Assembly: GCA_963070105.1 (NCBI GenBank)
Contig: OY718804.1
Coordinates: 6,533,317-6,597,316 of the forward strand
Reading direction: 5' to 3'
DNA length: 64,000 bases
Origin: Litomosoides sigmodontis
Lineage: Eukaryota; Nematoda; Chromadorea; Rhabditida; Onchocercidae
Below the pieces are notes generated by a model that was given only the letters and a program-made list of their open reading frames with translations, searched no databases and was not told where the DNA came from. Positions within the stretch are counted from its first letter, which is position 1, and each line of letters opens with the position of its first letter. The position numbers and the translations under genes were made by a program. Positions 36,901 through 49,700 of this stretch are shown here, one piece after another.

Positions 36901-37900
36901 TGGAAGCGTCTTACTCTAATCCAACACTTGTTAAGTTGAGCAGTATAACTTAGACGAAAAATAACGCCCCAAAGTTCATCTCAATTAAGGTGGAGAAAAG
37001 GTGAAAAATATCGGGGAAATCCCTACAGGAACATTTGGAAGATAGAAGCCAGGAAGAAGTTCGGTAACTTCCGCAATGACACCTGAGACTTTGCTCACCT
37101 TCTTAATATTAGAGGTTGAGACCGAGTTTCAGGCGGGATTGCGCAAAGACCTTTACAGTTAGCTGAAACCTGCAAAGAGTAATACATCTCAATACATCAC
37201 ATGCTACTATCAGTTGTTTGACCACACTTACGTCTTATATGAAATGAATTACAAAATCAAATAAGCTATTACTGATCCGATGCATATCACGTGAAGATAG
37301 GCTATTGTTGTTCAAAACAGTGCCAAAGTGGACTAAACAGTCTGAGTAGGCACTGAATGCTTGTACAGTATTTGCAGTATGTGCCATAAGAGATGTAGAA
37401 TGGTGAAGATAAGTTTGGCCATCGTTGAAAATTGGGCCACTATTGCTGTGAGGAAGAATTTAATGAGCTACCTTAAAAAAGGCAAGATACTGCAGAGGAA
37501 ATCATTGATAAACTATGATGGAACAATGGAGAAAACTCTCTATAAAGTCACAGAATCGATATTTCGCTCGAAGATTCCAACCAGTGAAGAGAGAAGGACT
37601 TGAAGGTCAGAAGAAGTAACAAATTACACTTGTCAAAACCATTTTTGCATGCACTGCTATTGATAGAATAATTATACTAAAAGTAATTGTACTCAGAATG
37701 ATATGCACAATTAGTCGGCTGTTCCGATTTCTTCCACTTCAATTAGATGGAACTGGTTATGCTAAATTTTTGATCAAGAGAAACGAGAACAATTTTCAGA
37801 GAATAACGACAAAATTTTAAAAAAATTAATAAATAAGTGTAGACTGAATTATTTTTCAATTAATATTATCATTCTTAAAGAAAGGTAAATTACGTCCGTT
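33927..37900. other. eIF5B upstream region and AT-rich spacer
   Basis: The first few hundred bases are presumably the eIF5B promoter and 5' leader. A + strand frame from 34097 (MNYENCNDAVHPDDWGHYEI) looks somewhat coding-like and could be a first exon of a divergent gene, with a possible donor CCAAG/GTGTCT at about 34168, but I find no convincing second exon. The rest is AT-rich with short frames only. A frame at 37361-37603 (+) is open for 80 codons but resembles nothing I know. Confidence 0.35.
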
Positions 37901-37963
37901 TTAGAAAAACGATAACCAAAATATCGGTCAGGAAGAGAGGAAGAAATACGAGGTATCTGATAA

Positions 37964-37979
37964 GGGGGGGGGGGGGGGG
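37964..37979. repeat. Poly-G tract of 16
   Basis: Sixteen consecutive G residues followed by a GA-rich run. Such a tract is striking in this AT-rich sequence and prone to sequencing length error. Confidence 0.95.
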
Positions 37980-38068
37980 AGAAAGAGAGAGGAGAGAGAT
38001 TCGAGCAATGTTTTGAAATGAACCCTTTGGGAAAAAACACGATGAATGATGGGCGACAAGACATTGAC

Positions 38069-38110
38069 ATGGCATGGCATGGCATGACATGGTATGGTAT
38101 GGTATGGTAT
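38069..38110. repeat. ATGGC/ATGGT pentanucleotide repeat
   Basis: About eight tandem copies of a five-base unit that changes from ATGGC to ATGGT part way through, so the array has diverged or is a fusion of two variants. Confidence 0.9.
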
Positions 38111-39342
38111 TGTGCATGGGATAGTATGGCACTGGAGATAGCTTTGACAATAGTAGTAATAGTAGGTTGTTGGAGTGATAAGTGAGCACTGGGAGGATGG
38201 AAAGAGAGGGAGAGAGGAAGAGACAGGGAGGGAAGGAGAAAGATAGCACATGTACTCCCAATTTTCACAGCTAAAAACAAAGATGGCAATCTGAAATTGT
38301 ATAATTTTGTAAATGAAGCAACCTCCCTTTACCATTATTTCCCTTTGTTTCCATTTCAAACGTTACAACAGTGTGTGTGGGGTTAGAGTGATGGCGCTGC
38401 TGAAATGAATAATTTGAAACACGTCAAGGAACAAAAAAAAGCCAACTACCAAAGACTGTTACTGGGAGAATTGAAAGACAAACAACCCCGGGAAGGAAGA
38501 GAGAGAGGAGCATGTTTTGTACACAAAAACTGATTTTGTTTACAGAAAAATGCGAGGAAGTGAAGGTTTTAGCGTATGAAGGAGTACAGCATCAGTCATT
38601 CTTGATGTCTATTCTCTTGTAATTCATTTTCAGTCAATTTTATTTCGAGAAATGGAAGGGCAAGACAGACTCTTCAAGTCCAGCTTCCTTAGTGATCCTA
38701 CCAACTGATAATAATTATTTACCACTACATTGTCTGCTTGTCTCGACCATTTCAACATTCACTTCAGATGATACCATGTAGCTGTGTGTGTGTTTCTTAT
38801 GTCATCTTATGCTTGTACTGCTTTCCCGTCAACAGTTGAATCTTCCCATTCACGTGAATACACCAAAAGGCGTTGAAATATTTCGCATGCAGACGTGAAT
38901 GTCGTACAGTAGAATGTTCAAGTCTCTGTTTGTTACTTGTTACTTCTTGAGTGGAAGAAAATGGCATAGATCATTTCACCTATTTCTCTGTAACGTTTTA
39001 AAAAACAAAACCTTTCTTAAATCGGAACTGAAAAAAGATGGAACGTATGCATCGTATTTGTTTGACCTTCATAACCACTCCCACGCAGGCGAAGTCTGAT
39101 CAACAAGCTTCACTTAATTTCTAATTATTATTCAATACCTAATTTCTATCCTATCCACATTTTTGATGTCACATTCCACTTTTCTCATTCAGCTTTCTAC
39201 TTTTCCACTACGAAAAATCCTGAAAAGCTTGCCGTGGCCTTTTCCAGTTTGATCAATCGCTAACATACTTGGAGAAAGTTTTAGTTTTAAATGAACCAGG
39301 AACGTGTAATTGCATATGATCCCATCAAAAAAAAGGTTGACA

Positions 39343-39402
39343 GAGAGCTCAGAGAGGGAGAGGGAGAGGGAGAGGCAGAGGGAGGGAAGAGAGAGAGAGA
39401 GG
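39343..39402. repeat. GA-rich tract
   Basis: Mostly GAGAGG-type purine repeats over about 60 bases on the + strand. Open frames of Glu/Arg across it are repeat artefacts. Confidence 0.85.
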
Positions 39403-40849
39403 TGCGAACGGCGTATTCAGCCTACAAATGGAAGGAGTTGGGAACAGAGAAGGCGCAGCAGATGCGAGATCACAAGATCGTCGTCGCTCGGTGCTGATTA
39501 GCGAAGCTGATTAAATGCTAGCAAAAGTGGCGCCAAAAGAAGGGGAGAAAAGGACCGCTGGGAATACATCCATCTCTCGTCTTGCATTCATAAACGGATG
39601 ACCCCTTCCTACAACATACTTCTCCCAGCGCAAAGCGATAAATCATTTCAACAGCGCGAAGACACTTCGTCAGATAATCGCTACCCGACGACCCGAAAGG
39701 TTACGCCCTTCCGCCGCTCGTCATACTAGCGCTAACCTCTAGCTCAGCATTCCCCGGATGCTATCAGCGTGTACAGTCAGTCGTAAATCCTCTACCTCTG
39801 TCCCCCATTCATTGCTGGTGGATAGTAGGTGCAACAGAGAGACAGGTAAACTGACACCCACACCATGCTATATGTGCACTCAACCCTGTCGCCCTTACAG
39901 CACTGGCACTCGTTCGCGAACGCCATCCTACGTACTAACTTGTGCTACTTCTGATTACCAACTGGTACTCGATAACTAGACGTGACGAGCGTGGATTCTG
40001 CAGCTCCTTTTCCCTCCACAATTACATAAGAAGTCTCTAGAAGAACTGGAAGTTTTGAGTAAACGCCAACACCACGGAAGGCACTTTGAAAACTCAATAA
40101 CAATAACACTTTCAAAACAATGGTTTCCACAAACAAGAGCCATTCGTTAACAGCAAAGGATGCGACCTAGAGAAGTCGCATTTGTTTATGAAAATTATCC
40201 TGCGGAACAAGCATCATGTATGTCTCTTTCTCGATAGAAGTTCCACACACGTAACTGTTTGGGATTCATTTCATTAAGTTGATTAGGAGATTGCTGCAAC
40301 TCATTCCCAAGAATTACAAACTTTGCAATTATTGATGCAAAAAAAGAGAATCACTGAGTATGATGAAATGGAATAACGTGATGAAAGGACACAATGATGA
40401 AACAGTAGGAGCATTGCCACAGCAGCACGCAGTTCTGAGAGAGGGAGAAGACAAAAATGGATGGACAGAGCCGATCCATCCATCGCCATCGACGGTGAGA
40501 CTCGATGAAGTGGATAAATGAGCAAATAGGATTGCATACCGTGGTGATAACAATTGGCAATGACCGACGGTAATGATGACAATAGATGATGATGATTTAC
40601 TGACTGCGCCACCACGGTTATAACCTTCTTACACATGCGCACTTTCCACTCCCTTTTAACTCTGCCAATTCACCACATCTCCTATGTGTACAGATAGACA
40701 TCAATTTTCATGCTAATCTTAAGTGTCCGGAAGTAAGTGTGGGAAATTAGAGTTGGAATGAAGGAAGTCTTTCCATCTCATTCAAACTCTCAAAGGAGGA
40801 AGGAAGTTGGCAGTGGGAGATACGGTGGCACCTACCAAATCCCCTCTCC

Positions 40850-40892
40850 CACCCTCCCTCTACCTCTCTCTCTCTCTCCGTCTCGCTCTCCC
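40850..40892. repeat. CT-rich tract
   Basis: A polypyrimidine run dominated by CT dinucleotides on the + strand, flanked by GC-balanced sequence. Confidence 0.85.
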
Positions 40893-41080
40893 TTGTTAGT
40901 AATTGAAGACAAACGAGTGATAGCAACAAATGTCTTGAATCATTGCTGGCAAAACAAAGCGAAAATTTATTCATAGTACGATTTCGTAGCGACGTGAGGT
41001 TGCTTCCTTTCCATTTAAATAATTAATGATTTTGGTTCATCAAAAAAGTCTGTGCATATACTTTGTGCTGTGGTTGGAAA

Positions 41081-41084
<4 letters not shown>

Positions 41085-41144
<60 letters not shown>
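41085..41144. repeat. (TG)30 microsatellite
   Basis: Sixty bases of perfect TG repeat followed directly by CGGCCG. A shorter CA run lies at about 41699-41718. Confidence 0.95.
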
Positions 41145-41146
<2 letters not shown>

Positions 41147-43765
41147 GCCGAAAGTTTATGTATGACTACATATGGAAGGAAGGTAGAGAAAGTGATTAAT
41201 CAAAAGTTTGAAAAGTTCAAGGTCAAAGCATACAACAGGAGAGATGACTGGGGAGAAAAAAAGACGTGTGGCATTGTTAGTTTGAAAAGAGAGGAGTGAA
41301 GAGAGAGGGAAGGGAGTTGGGAAGGAAGGAAATTAATGGATGAGATGAATTGATTGAAAGAAATGAAAAGGAAGGAAGACTGATTAATGGATGTGAGCCA
41401 TTGCCTCTCTTTTACCTATTTTGCATTCATTCACTGAAGGAAAAGAGACACTCGAAATGGTAAGTTAAGGAAGGAGGAAGATAAGTTAGCCGCCACAACT
41501 CTCGGCGCAACCACAACTGGTTTTACATCTCTCCTGAGCTGAATCAAAATACATCCATTAACAAGTTAGCAGTTGCTATCGATGTCGTCACATTATATTA
41601 CTTCGTCAAATTTTCCTCCTAGCAAAAACTGCTCCAATAAACAAACTGATAATCAAAAGCAATCTGTCTATCTCTAAACTTCTCCTCCTTTTACTACCAA
41701 CACACACACACACACACCATTCTTTATCACAAAATTTTAGGTGTGAAATATTAAACAAAGAAAAGAAAAAGGACAGGAAAAGGAACAAAGTTAGAGCAGT
41801 TAGTGGGAGGCTTTTTTCCTCAGCCAACTGTTTGCTATCATTCAATTGAAAATTGACGGAAGTGCAAGTTGACAAATTACACGTGAACCTTTTAATTAAT
41901 AAGAACGGAATGCCATAACTCTTAATGTTCACCTGGAATTGTTCAATGAAAGAAAGAATCAAGTGATCAGTGAGATATTGATGGCTTTGAAGAGGTAGAA
42001 AGCTAGTCACTAACGGAGTAATCAACTGATACTTCTTCCACTCTTTTGCAGTAACTCAACCGTAACGCTCCCACGTTGGAGTAAACGAGATTTGGGATGT
42101 GCAGAAAATGCATGCAAGCATTGCATGTGCACGCCGCTGCTGCTGCTGCGTCTCACTTTCTGTTGCTCGACAGAATTGTTTGAAGAAAGAAATTATCCAT
42201 CGAAACAAAACGAGTGGAGCTGAGTTGTAAATACAGCTCTCTCTCTCTCATTGAAATCGTTAAAATACCAAAAAACCGTTAGATATGGCCATTAATAATG
42301 TCGACAGACTGATAACATGACGGATATTTTCCATGTTACGATAAGAATTACGTAACATCTTTTGCAGATATCTCTAGAGATCAGTTGTCTAATAGTATTG
42401 CAGTCATTAGCAGACGTGTGGAGCACGTCACACATATCATCATCACGACTAACAGCAGAACACTTCGTACGACTGGCATGATTCTAATAGTGGAAAGATT
42501 TTATCGATCATTTAATGATACAAATAACTAATGACAGGAATAATTAAATAGAGGTAGAGAAGGAGCAAATTTTACTCCTTCGATTTATAGAAATTGGAGG
42601 AAAAAAAAGAACCACTTCGAAAATGCACTCTTCAGAATGAATGTTCAGGCTGAGATTCACTGAGTGGTGATGATTAGACAAACATTCTGCAGGTGACATC
42701 TTTGGTTCGATCAATATTTCATCCGTTACCATTTAAAATGTGCCGCTAAAACATCGACTAGTTCGTTTCCTTCTTAAACTGTTTGAAATGAAATTAATGC
42801 GGTGAAAGATAACGTGCATAGCTGCTTCAGATGAATGAATCAATCTGCTGGAAAGGCTAAACGTAAACGCGGAAGCGAGCAAGGAAAGAAAGAGAAAGGC
42901 CAAATCAATGCTAACAAGAAACGAATTGGATAAACTTTTTCACTGGAGCCTTGACTCGCCAGCACTTGTGGGCGGATTGAAAAGCCCCACGGCAAATACT
43001 CATCCACTTACTGCACTTCGTCCTCTTCTCCCTTGGCTTTACCCTTCCATCCAATTTTTCCTTCCACAAAAAGTGCCGAGGATAAAAAATTACCATCTTC
43101 TGGGCAAGATATTTTGTTTTTGTTTTTAAACGCAAGCTTACTTGAATGTAAAGAATTGCTCAACCATCATTAGTAACGCGTAATTAAAGCTAAATTTCCT
43201 CCAAAACAAAAAGGAGCTCACAAAAGATAAATAAATATATGAGAAGGAAAAGCAAAAAAATTCCAGATGAGCTACAAAAATTAAATATCACTGATAATAT
43301 GCAGAAATCTAAATAGTCTAAAGACAAACTTCAGTAGGAATTTCGTATGACGGGACCTTCCTAGCATAAAAGTAAGGATACAAAAGGAAATGGTCAAGAA
43401 TAAATAGCCGGCAACACTAACTGCTAGTGATTGCACCAAAACTCACTCTATGATAGTAGAATGTATGTCAAGATGTTGAGATAAATGCATTGTAATGGAA
43501 CGAACGAACACTTACTGCTAATAAGTTTTATGCCTTTCTTAACATAGAAGACTTCTTTGTATTTGTTACATTTAAAGTTGTATATACTAACAAGTTCACT
43601 AACAGTTGCTGCGAGTAATTCTAAGTTTAATGTTACATGAAAATATTGCACATTATGCCTCAAGTGATTTCACTCAACACCCAGTAAAATATTCTTCATA
43701 ATTTTACACATCACCAAATAGGAACTCTAATAAATCTGTAAAAACTTCCGATAATCATCAATAAA

Positions 43766-46700
43766 TTAATATGGTATCTCATTCTGTATATATTGCAGCT
43801 GATCGTACATTTTGCTTCGTACGTTTAGGAAACAACTGCGTATAATGCTCATCATATACTTCGCCGCATCACGATCAGACAGTTGTGGTGCAAAACGATC
43901 TCGGAACTGCTGTATTGTTTTCCCACGGAAACAAGGAAGATGTGTGTCCAGCATCAACGACACTAAAGCAATGAAGGCCTGAAAATTTAATATAGTAAAT
44001 CTGCAGGTTTCTATGAGGCATGCAAAGCAATATTCTTCTATTATTAAAAATGAAGTTACGAACTTTATAATACGGCCGAACAGCCAAATATGCTTGAACA
44101 CAAAGTGAAGCAAACAAACGAAAGCTTGGTGCTTCCATTTTACCGCCCATAATTGCTACCATTTCTTGCGAAAGTTTAAAATCTGGCTCGAACCCAAGAT
44201 TTCCTCCCGGACTACTCTCAAACATGAAACCAAAATCTAAAAAATCATTCCTGATAGAAACCAAATAAGAATAAATAACACATAAAGAAAATATACAGAA
44301 ACCAAATACCGAAAAAAATCATTAAAAAAACATTCAAAAAATCAAATGATGAAAAATGGCCAACCGATATGGACAATATGGCCATCACTGTCAATCATAA
44401 TATTCCCGTTATGCCGATCTTTGATCTGCAGCAAGAAACTAAATACACTGTATGCTGCCATGCTTCGAATAAAATTTCGTCTTGCAAGTTGCAATGTTTC
44501 GGTGTTTTCATCACCATATGTTGTCAGAAAGTATTCATATAATCCTGCAACTCGCATTACCAATTTATGAGCATGAGCCGGCAATTCAAAAAAAGTGAAA
44601 CTAACCAAAATCAGTCTGCCGTCCCAACTGATCTCTTGATTTTGAATTTGGAACACACTCAATTACCCCACAGCCAGGTCCAGTAGCTACTACTCTGTAC
44701 GGAAATAGACGAATATCCAAGTCCACAGATTTAAAAATGTTGCGCATCAAGCTCATCAACTGCAGTGCCAACATATCCTGACGCACATCGTCACCAACCT
44801 AAGGTAAAACATATATGACGGTGATTTAAGATTTTTTTCGTTACAGGAAAAGAGACAAATTAACAGAGACAAATTATATATATATATATATATAACCAAA
44901 AATATCAACTTTAAAGATGGCGGATTGCCAGCAAACAGGACTGTCATCTGATCTCGAAAGAAATCGAATATCTGATTCTTGAGTGGGTTTTCGTTGGTGT
45001 GCAGCGATTCCCAATCGTTCCAATTTTTGAATACCACAGCGAAGAACCTTGAATCGCGTCAGAAATGGCGCCTTGGCGGCACTAAAATGGTAATGGAAGT
45101 TTTACGAAATTCCTGAAAATACTTTTTATTCATAAATGACGTACAATCACACCTTTGCATGGGCGTTCCGCTTTTGTAATCTATATCCAGAACTATTGCC
45201 TCTGGATTGGATGGTAGATAGGCAATCGTTCTGAGATGTATCTCAGCAAGGGCAGCTAGACAGGCTTTTTTTCTGGCTTCACCCTTTGGAAACGGCCTTA
45301 TTTTTCCTGATATATCAATGATGCGTTTGAATAGATCGAATTCGCTATCGTAAAACTTTCGCGCAGCGCCTTCCATATTTGATACTATCTAAACCGTGAA
45401 ATTTACAACTAAAATAAAAGAAAAATAGGTAAAAGTTTAAGGAACTATGCCTTGTTAATCAATTCGCTTAAGATCCCATGTAAATCGGGATCCTTTTCTT
45501 TTGAATCTTCATCTCTGTACATATTTGCTTCCATGTTCCATAGCAACTGATGGGCCAAAAGTTGTGAACGACCAGCCAACCACATAATTAGTTCAGCAAC
45601 ATAACCCATCTAAAAATCATATAAAAACTATTTATGACAAGCTGGGCATTACAATTACATGTAGGAATCTAAATATATCTACATAGTCCTTAGAACTTTT
45701 TTGACAAAATATACCGTATCATATCGTAAAGCTTGAACAAGCTGCGGGATATAAAGCAGAAGCACATCTGGTGGGTATGATCTTAATACGCGTACAGCAT
45801 ACTGCACTGTAATGGGATGTGTTGGGTACTGACGTGCACCAAGCAACGATAAAGCCATCACTGGATCACATGCGGCCCAAGTTAGAACGTGACTTAACGT
45901 CTTCATATCCTGTTAAAGTATTAGTATTTTGAAATTGAAAATTAAAAGAATTGTTTCTATTCGTTTCTATCCCTACATTACATTAGCAGAAACTTAGTAA
46001 CGAAGGATTAGTTGAAGTTTTGATCAAAAGTTGCAACGTTTGACAGTCCCGTTACAGTTTTGTTCGTAATATCAAAACTCTTCACGATCCATCTAATCAA
46101 AGTGAAAAAAATACTGTAGGGATCGTTATAAATGGACATAAAAATTTATCTGAATCTTGATCATACAATTCCTATATCACTGAGGTCTTAGTGAATGAGA
46201 TCTTATTCCACTAATTATTATTACTAGCAAATGTGTTTTGTTTTCAACAAAAAATATGCGAATAATCGTAGTATCTTCATTAGTGAATTTAAAACAAGCA
46301 AGGGCGGAAAAATTATTAAATTTGAATTTACCTCCAATTTTTCTTCAAGAATTCTTCCTTCTCCTAGCATCAAAAAAAGAGCTTCGGGCAAATCGGTTAC
46401 TGATTCTGGCGAGTTCACAAGCAGTTCTTGGACAGTCGTCTGACAAACAGAACAAGAACGAAATCTAAATAGTGTAAACAAGGAAAATAAATGTCTGTAT
46501 TTTATGCTTAAAAAACAATTCTGACTGCAATTTTCGAAGGACAACAATCACTCTACCACACTATTTACCTTGATGGCATATACACTGCCATATCGGGGCA
46601 AATCTGCCAAGCAATTTTAACATTTTCCCGAAGAAGCTTAGCTTCTGTTCTTGCATCAGGAAACGTTGATTTTCGCCACTGCTCAATATTTGCATCTTCC

Positions 46701-49700
46701 AAACCTAGAGCTTCCCCCAATGGATTTAGCCATGCACTTAAGCGTTCGATTTCATTTACCTAGAAAGCTAATGAGATATATAGATATTGTGATGGCATCT
46801 AATATTTTCTGACTGAAAATAGATATTGTAACAGTACTTAAAATTTTCTGGCTGAAATACTTACGATAAATATCAAAATCAAATTTCGATAGCGATTGTA
46901 CAGTTTCATTTGCTGCTCTGCATGTTTACTTGGATTGGATCGGTTTGGATCTGGAAATCCCGAAAAAAAATTACTTGAACAAATAATGTACAAACTCCAT
47001 TACTGTGGTGCTGCAAAAGTTATAACTATAGAAAAAGTTATTACTATAGTGAAGGAAGCTAATACTTGCATTTTTTATTTTCGGATACACTATATTGTAT
47101 GAAGCATTTGAACTGCATGCACTCACCCTCCCCTCACGTAAATTTACGATTTCGCTCTTTTTTTATAAATTTCGCCACTAACAAAAAGCTCAATTTTTTA
47201 TGTCCAACAAAAAGTCCTTTTACGAAAAGAACAGATCCACTGAACTCTAATTCAAGCCTTAACTTAATCACAGGTCAAAGCTTGCGCAGAGACAACTATT
47301 TCGAGTTTAAATTTCGGAATTACTTGGAAAAAAGTATTGTTATCGCGATCTTTTAATACTACCGATTTCACTCTCATTAATCAAAATTGCTTAGTTCTGT
47401 TAGCATACAAATCCTTGTCACTTGGAAACTGGTAAAAAAACTCTGGAACCACGCTTTTTATAGAACTTCACGTTTTTTCTTAATCCACCGATTTTTTTAT
47501 TGGATATAGGTATGCCGCCACCTTAGTGCTAATATTTAATTACTCCATGGATAATTCTTCTAAACCAAGAATGGAATTCATAAAAGAAAGCCAAACCGGT
47601 AGCGAGTGTATTCTTCTGCAGCGAACCACTTTTACCCTGTGAAGCTACAAGTGTAACCCAGTTACAACTGCTGGTTGTCATTGCATGGCGGGTTTGCATG
47701 TCAGCACGACTAAATACACAACTATACTTTCATACTCATAAATTTAACAATACATATAACCAAAAGCACTGAATTGCTAAAACACAATTTGACATACAAA
47801 AGCACAAGGACTTACTTGTATGCTGTGTCTGGTTTGTAGTTATCATCTAAAATTTGCTGGAAAGATTCCAGGTTGAGTTCAGCATCTGTAATACTCGTCG
47901 TGATTAATAATAAAGCAAAAACTAACGAAGATACTTACCAATGCTAGCAAATATTTCTTTCTTGACATATTTTACATCCGAGAAAAGGGTATTCCAAAAC
48001 ATAATCAGCAACCGTATATCATTCTTCAGCTGTGCTGCGTTCTGTGTTGGAGTTTGAGCGGCAACGCTACAACCAGACAAAAACTGCATTTAAGAAGTTT
48101 AGAGAATCTAGCAAGTAATTCAAACAGTTCCAAATAAAGCGACATACGAAAAGTAATCCAACATCGCACAATATACTCGTTGTCGCAAAATACTTTTCGA
48201 AATATGAAACGATATCGAATCACGCTGTATCATGGAAAGTACGCAGTTAAGAAAATGACATCGCAACCCAATCGCTTCAACATTTCTTGTCATTGTAACT
48301 GAAAAACGGAACAGTTCGAACAGTTTCGCAAAGAATTCAAATTGAAACATTCACGATGAAATGTGGATAATTCTTTCGGAACACAAGGGTATATTAAAGA
48401 AAAATGCGTATCTGTTCATATCTTATTTCATATCTTTTTGATAGCAGAGTTGATATCACAGATTTCTGATTTTCCTTATTTTTAAAACCATTCTAAATCA
48501 CAAAAGATAACCAACCATGCGCAAAATCGATTTTACAAAGACTCGAATCGAAAGAAATATATGACGGCGAATTAGCGTCTAGTCTTAAGCGACCCACATT
48601 CAGTGGAAGTGTTTGAGCAAACATCAATTCCAAAATATCCAGTTGTTCTCTGCTTGAATATTTAGCAATGTCCACTCTTTCTGCCAGAAACTGAAAGTTC
48701 GCTTTTTTTCAAAATGGCGTTTCAAAATTCAAGAATGTAGTGCTGCCACCAGTATATCTAAGCACATTTCCAGCTCACTTCCCTAACCCTAAATTATTGT
48801 TTGCTTTGACTATTTAAACTTCCAATTTCTCATAGGTAGCTACTAATTAAGTATAGCAGAAAATTAAGCTTACAGAAATCCATATGCTATGCGGAAGAAT
48901 ATGTGGTCGCTTTGGAGCTAAGCAACATTGTAAGCTTAAAGGAGAAACAATCTCGGAGTCATGTTGGAAGATACCAAGATGATCTTGCGCAGTAATTGTC
49001 CAACACGTCGCCATTTCTCGAAGAAACTGAATTAAACTTTTATTTGATAAAAGCACAGCACGGTTTTTCACATATGAAATAATAAAGTCTTACTTGAAGC
49101 TGGATATCTTCTCGAGAGACAAGGATCCAATTCCACACGATTACGCAAAGACGCACCGTTGAAGCAGTGAAATTTTTCAGTGGTACAAAAACTAGGATAT
49201 GTAAAAGTCGACCATCCAGTTCTGCAAAAAATAAAAATTAATTTTAATCGCTCGGTAAAAATGAGAAAAATCATTGAATCTAATCCGTGGAATAAGAAAT
49301 AGTCAGAATCTTTTATCCAATTGATTAATCGATAAATTACACATTCTTAAACGAGACAAGCAAAATGATTACTTCGATTAGACATTCCTTTCATTAAAAT
49401 GAAAAGAGCTGCTAGTTTTAATATCGACTCGGACATTTCTTCGTGACATTCATTTGCACAAGCTTTTTCCAATTGCTGTTCAAATAAATCAGCAAGCTGC
49501 TCTTGTAGTTTGGCCTGTTCTTCAGCTTTTGATGTCTCCATCATTCCCTTCACCTAAACCAAAAAATAAAAACTCGTTCAAATTAAAAAAGTGATTTGAT
49601 GAATTCGAAAAAAGAAATAAAAAGCTAGAAATGCAAAACTTTACCTTGCCAAGATACAGCGACCTCAAATGCAGGGCAGAAAGATAAAGCGATGAGCTGG

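Larger units (their letters stand above)
37901..43765. other. Gene-poor block with many simple repeats
   Basis: Nearly 6 kb with no recognisable gene on either strand. It is richer in G/A and C/T tracts and in CG dinucleotides than the surrounding sequence, notably 39.4-40.0 kb. Individual repeats are listed separately. Open frames here are produced by low-complexity runs. It may be a regulatory region or a long upstream region of PI4K-side genes, but I can point to no defined element. Confidence 0.45.

Noticed and set aside
37361..37603. Cys-rich start that might be a retroelement zinc knuckle
   Set aside because: Spacing does not fit CCHC, and no polymerase or integrase sequence lies nearby.
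37849..38359. Three overlapping - strand frames of more than 120 codons
   Set aside because: Ser/Leu/Pro and Met/Pro/Cys repeats from poly-C, CT and pentanucleotide tracts; no splice context or domain.
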